Assembly: GCA_026413225.1 (NCBI GenBank)
Contig: CM048552.1
Location: forward strand, 63,193,001-63,257,000
Origin: Otis tarda
Taxonomy: Eukaryota > Chordata > Aves > Otidiformes > Otididae
Reading direction: 5' to 3'
DNA length: 64,000 nucleotides
Position numbers and translations under genes: made by a program. How positions within the stretch are numbered: position 1 is the stretch's first letter; the number at the start of each line of letters is the position of its first letter. Shown one piece after another: positions 62,635-64,000 of the stretch. The notes beneath the pieces are model-generated. The model made no database searches. It had not been told where the DNA came from and saw only the letters and a list, made by a program, of their open reading frames with translations.

Positions 62635-64000
62635 CTGGGAACAAAATTAAGGACAGTAAGCAATACATTCAGATTTAGAGCAGTGGGAGAGAGAATACAT
62701 TCTTTTAATGCAAAGTAATCTTTGGGTAAGCCTGCTCAAATTATCCAAAGAGAATAAGAAACAAGGTTCATTTCAGTTCAAGTTTCACACACCCTCAACC
62801 TGAACTAACAGTTATTTTCCCACTCAAGAAAGCACAACCAGTTTCTTCATCCTTCAACCCATACAAGACTAAAGCTATCAAGTTTCAGTGATCAGATTCA
62901 GATCCATTTACATGCTAAGTCCAGACTAAAAAATCTCACTAGTCCTCAACAGCTAAAGTACATTTTTATACAAACTCTGGTTCAGCAACAGCTAAATAAG
63001 GTTATAAATCTCACACTGCTTTGAGAATCAGTTCCGCATTGGCTAAAGTTAACAGGCTTTTCCCCAGAAATTACACAGCTGAAGCAATAAAGGTGTACCC
63101 AGCATAACAAAACACCAGTATGGAAACACCACATCAGCAGCTCCTTATGTGCATGTTGTTAATTAGCATGTTGTTGTTCAGCCTGAACAACAGGCTTTCA
63201 CTTCTGGACTCCTATGCATCTGTATAAATGATACAAAAGCTGCATCCACACCTCTCACACCAAACTCTATTCTACATATTTGCCAAAAACCCTATCGCAA
63301 GGAGGTATCTGGTCTATCAGTCAGATACATAAACCAGGCTTTAAGAAACTGAAATTCAGGGCTTCTTCACTGCATTCTAAGCTAGCTATCAGTTTTGCAA
63401 AATAGGGACTAAAATTCCCTTACCTAATTCTAAATTAACCCGAAATCTGTAGCACTTCTCTTCCCCATTTAGACAGCTTCTGCTTAGCACTTCTCCCCAT
63501 ATCTCTTGAACATATACTTGTCTGTGTCACCACAAGCCAAACAGCCTTTTGAAATAATTTCGTAAGTAGGATGATAAACTACATTACAAGACAAAACCAG
63601 TCAGTTTGAAGCTGATGATATAATAAGTGTAGGAGAAAAACAAATCATTACTATATTCCAAATAAATATCAGGAGAACAGCAACTGGACTTCATTTACAT
63701 AACCAGCAGCCATTGCAAGAGTAAAAAGTCACCTCTGCTATAAGAAAGTGTAACTTTTGTAAGCCGTTCAAGTTCTAGATTTGGAGAAGTAAACAAAAAC
63801 TATCAAAGGTATACCTGGATCAAGAAAAGTAAAGGACAGACTCCTCAAAAAGAATCAGAGGCTGCATGCTTACACAGTCTTCATCCCCATGGAGCAAAGA
63901 CACACAATAAGCATGTATCAGCCTGTTAGTTTTTGAACATATAGAGAAAAAGTAGGTCCCATATTTGCTTGCCCCCTAAAACTGTGAGCTCTCAGGAAAA
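62635..64000 (-). other. MKRN1: MKRN1 intron running off the right edge
   Basis: Upstream of the first visible MKRN1 exon. I see no further coding exon, no repeat and no other gene. The preceding exon is outside the window. Confidence 0.75.

Noticed and set aside
1-64000. CRISPR arrays, tRNA or rRNA genes, operons
   Set aside because: None seen. The window is vertebrate nuclear DNA, and I could not find tRNA box A/B pairs with a cloverleaf.

Overview
The window is nuclear DNA from a vertebrate, almost certainly a bird. Coding sequence is split into short exons with GT-AG introns. The interspersed repeats are CR1 LINE fragments carrying the avian 3' end (repeats of ATTCTATG). There are only a few short ancient SINE-like remnants and no bacterial-style gene packing. 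Three vertebrate genes are recognised by reading through their exons: SLC37A3 (minus), RAB19 (plus) and the 3' part of MKRN1 (minus). This order and orientation match, from memory, the block on human 7q34.

Layout. Positions 1 to about 23.5 kb hold no recognisable gene. This is the flank beyond the 3' end of SLC37A3, where KDM7A would be expected further left. It holds CR1 fragments, a TCCC/ATCC microsatellite, MIR-like fossils, an orphan CpG-rich patch at about 3.2-4.1 kb and one candidate enhancer at 17.3 kb. SLC37A3 fills 25.9-44.1 kb with 14 coding exons, which join to an open frame of 501 codons plus stop. Its 5' leader probably begins in the CpG island at 47.0-48.3 kb. RAB19 starts from the same island in the opposite direction, has three coding exons (214 residues) and stops at 52.0 kb. 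A mostly gene-free stretch with one CR1 follows. The last five coding exons of MKRN1 lie at 59.7-62.6 kb; its first exons are off the right edge.

Functions. SLC37A3 is a 12-helix major facilitator transporter known in mammals as a lysosomal partner of ATRAID. RAB19 is a small GTPase of Golgi/apical trafficking and ciliogenesis. MKRN1 is a RING E3 ubiquitin ligase with CCCH zinc fingers. They share a locus, not an evident pathway. SLC37A3 and RAB19 are head to head on one CpG island, and RAB19 and MKRN1 are tail to tail.

I found no undescribed biological system here. The observations worth checking are regulatory or structural: a shared promoter with tandem splice donors and a G-quadruplex motif, an in-frame 48-nt cassette exon, a possible minimal upstream ORF, an orphan CpG island and a nuclear-receptor/AP-1 motif cluster. 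Exon borders were set by splice consensus, reading frame and remembered human proteins, not by transcript data.
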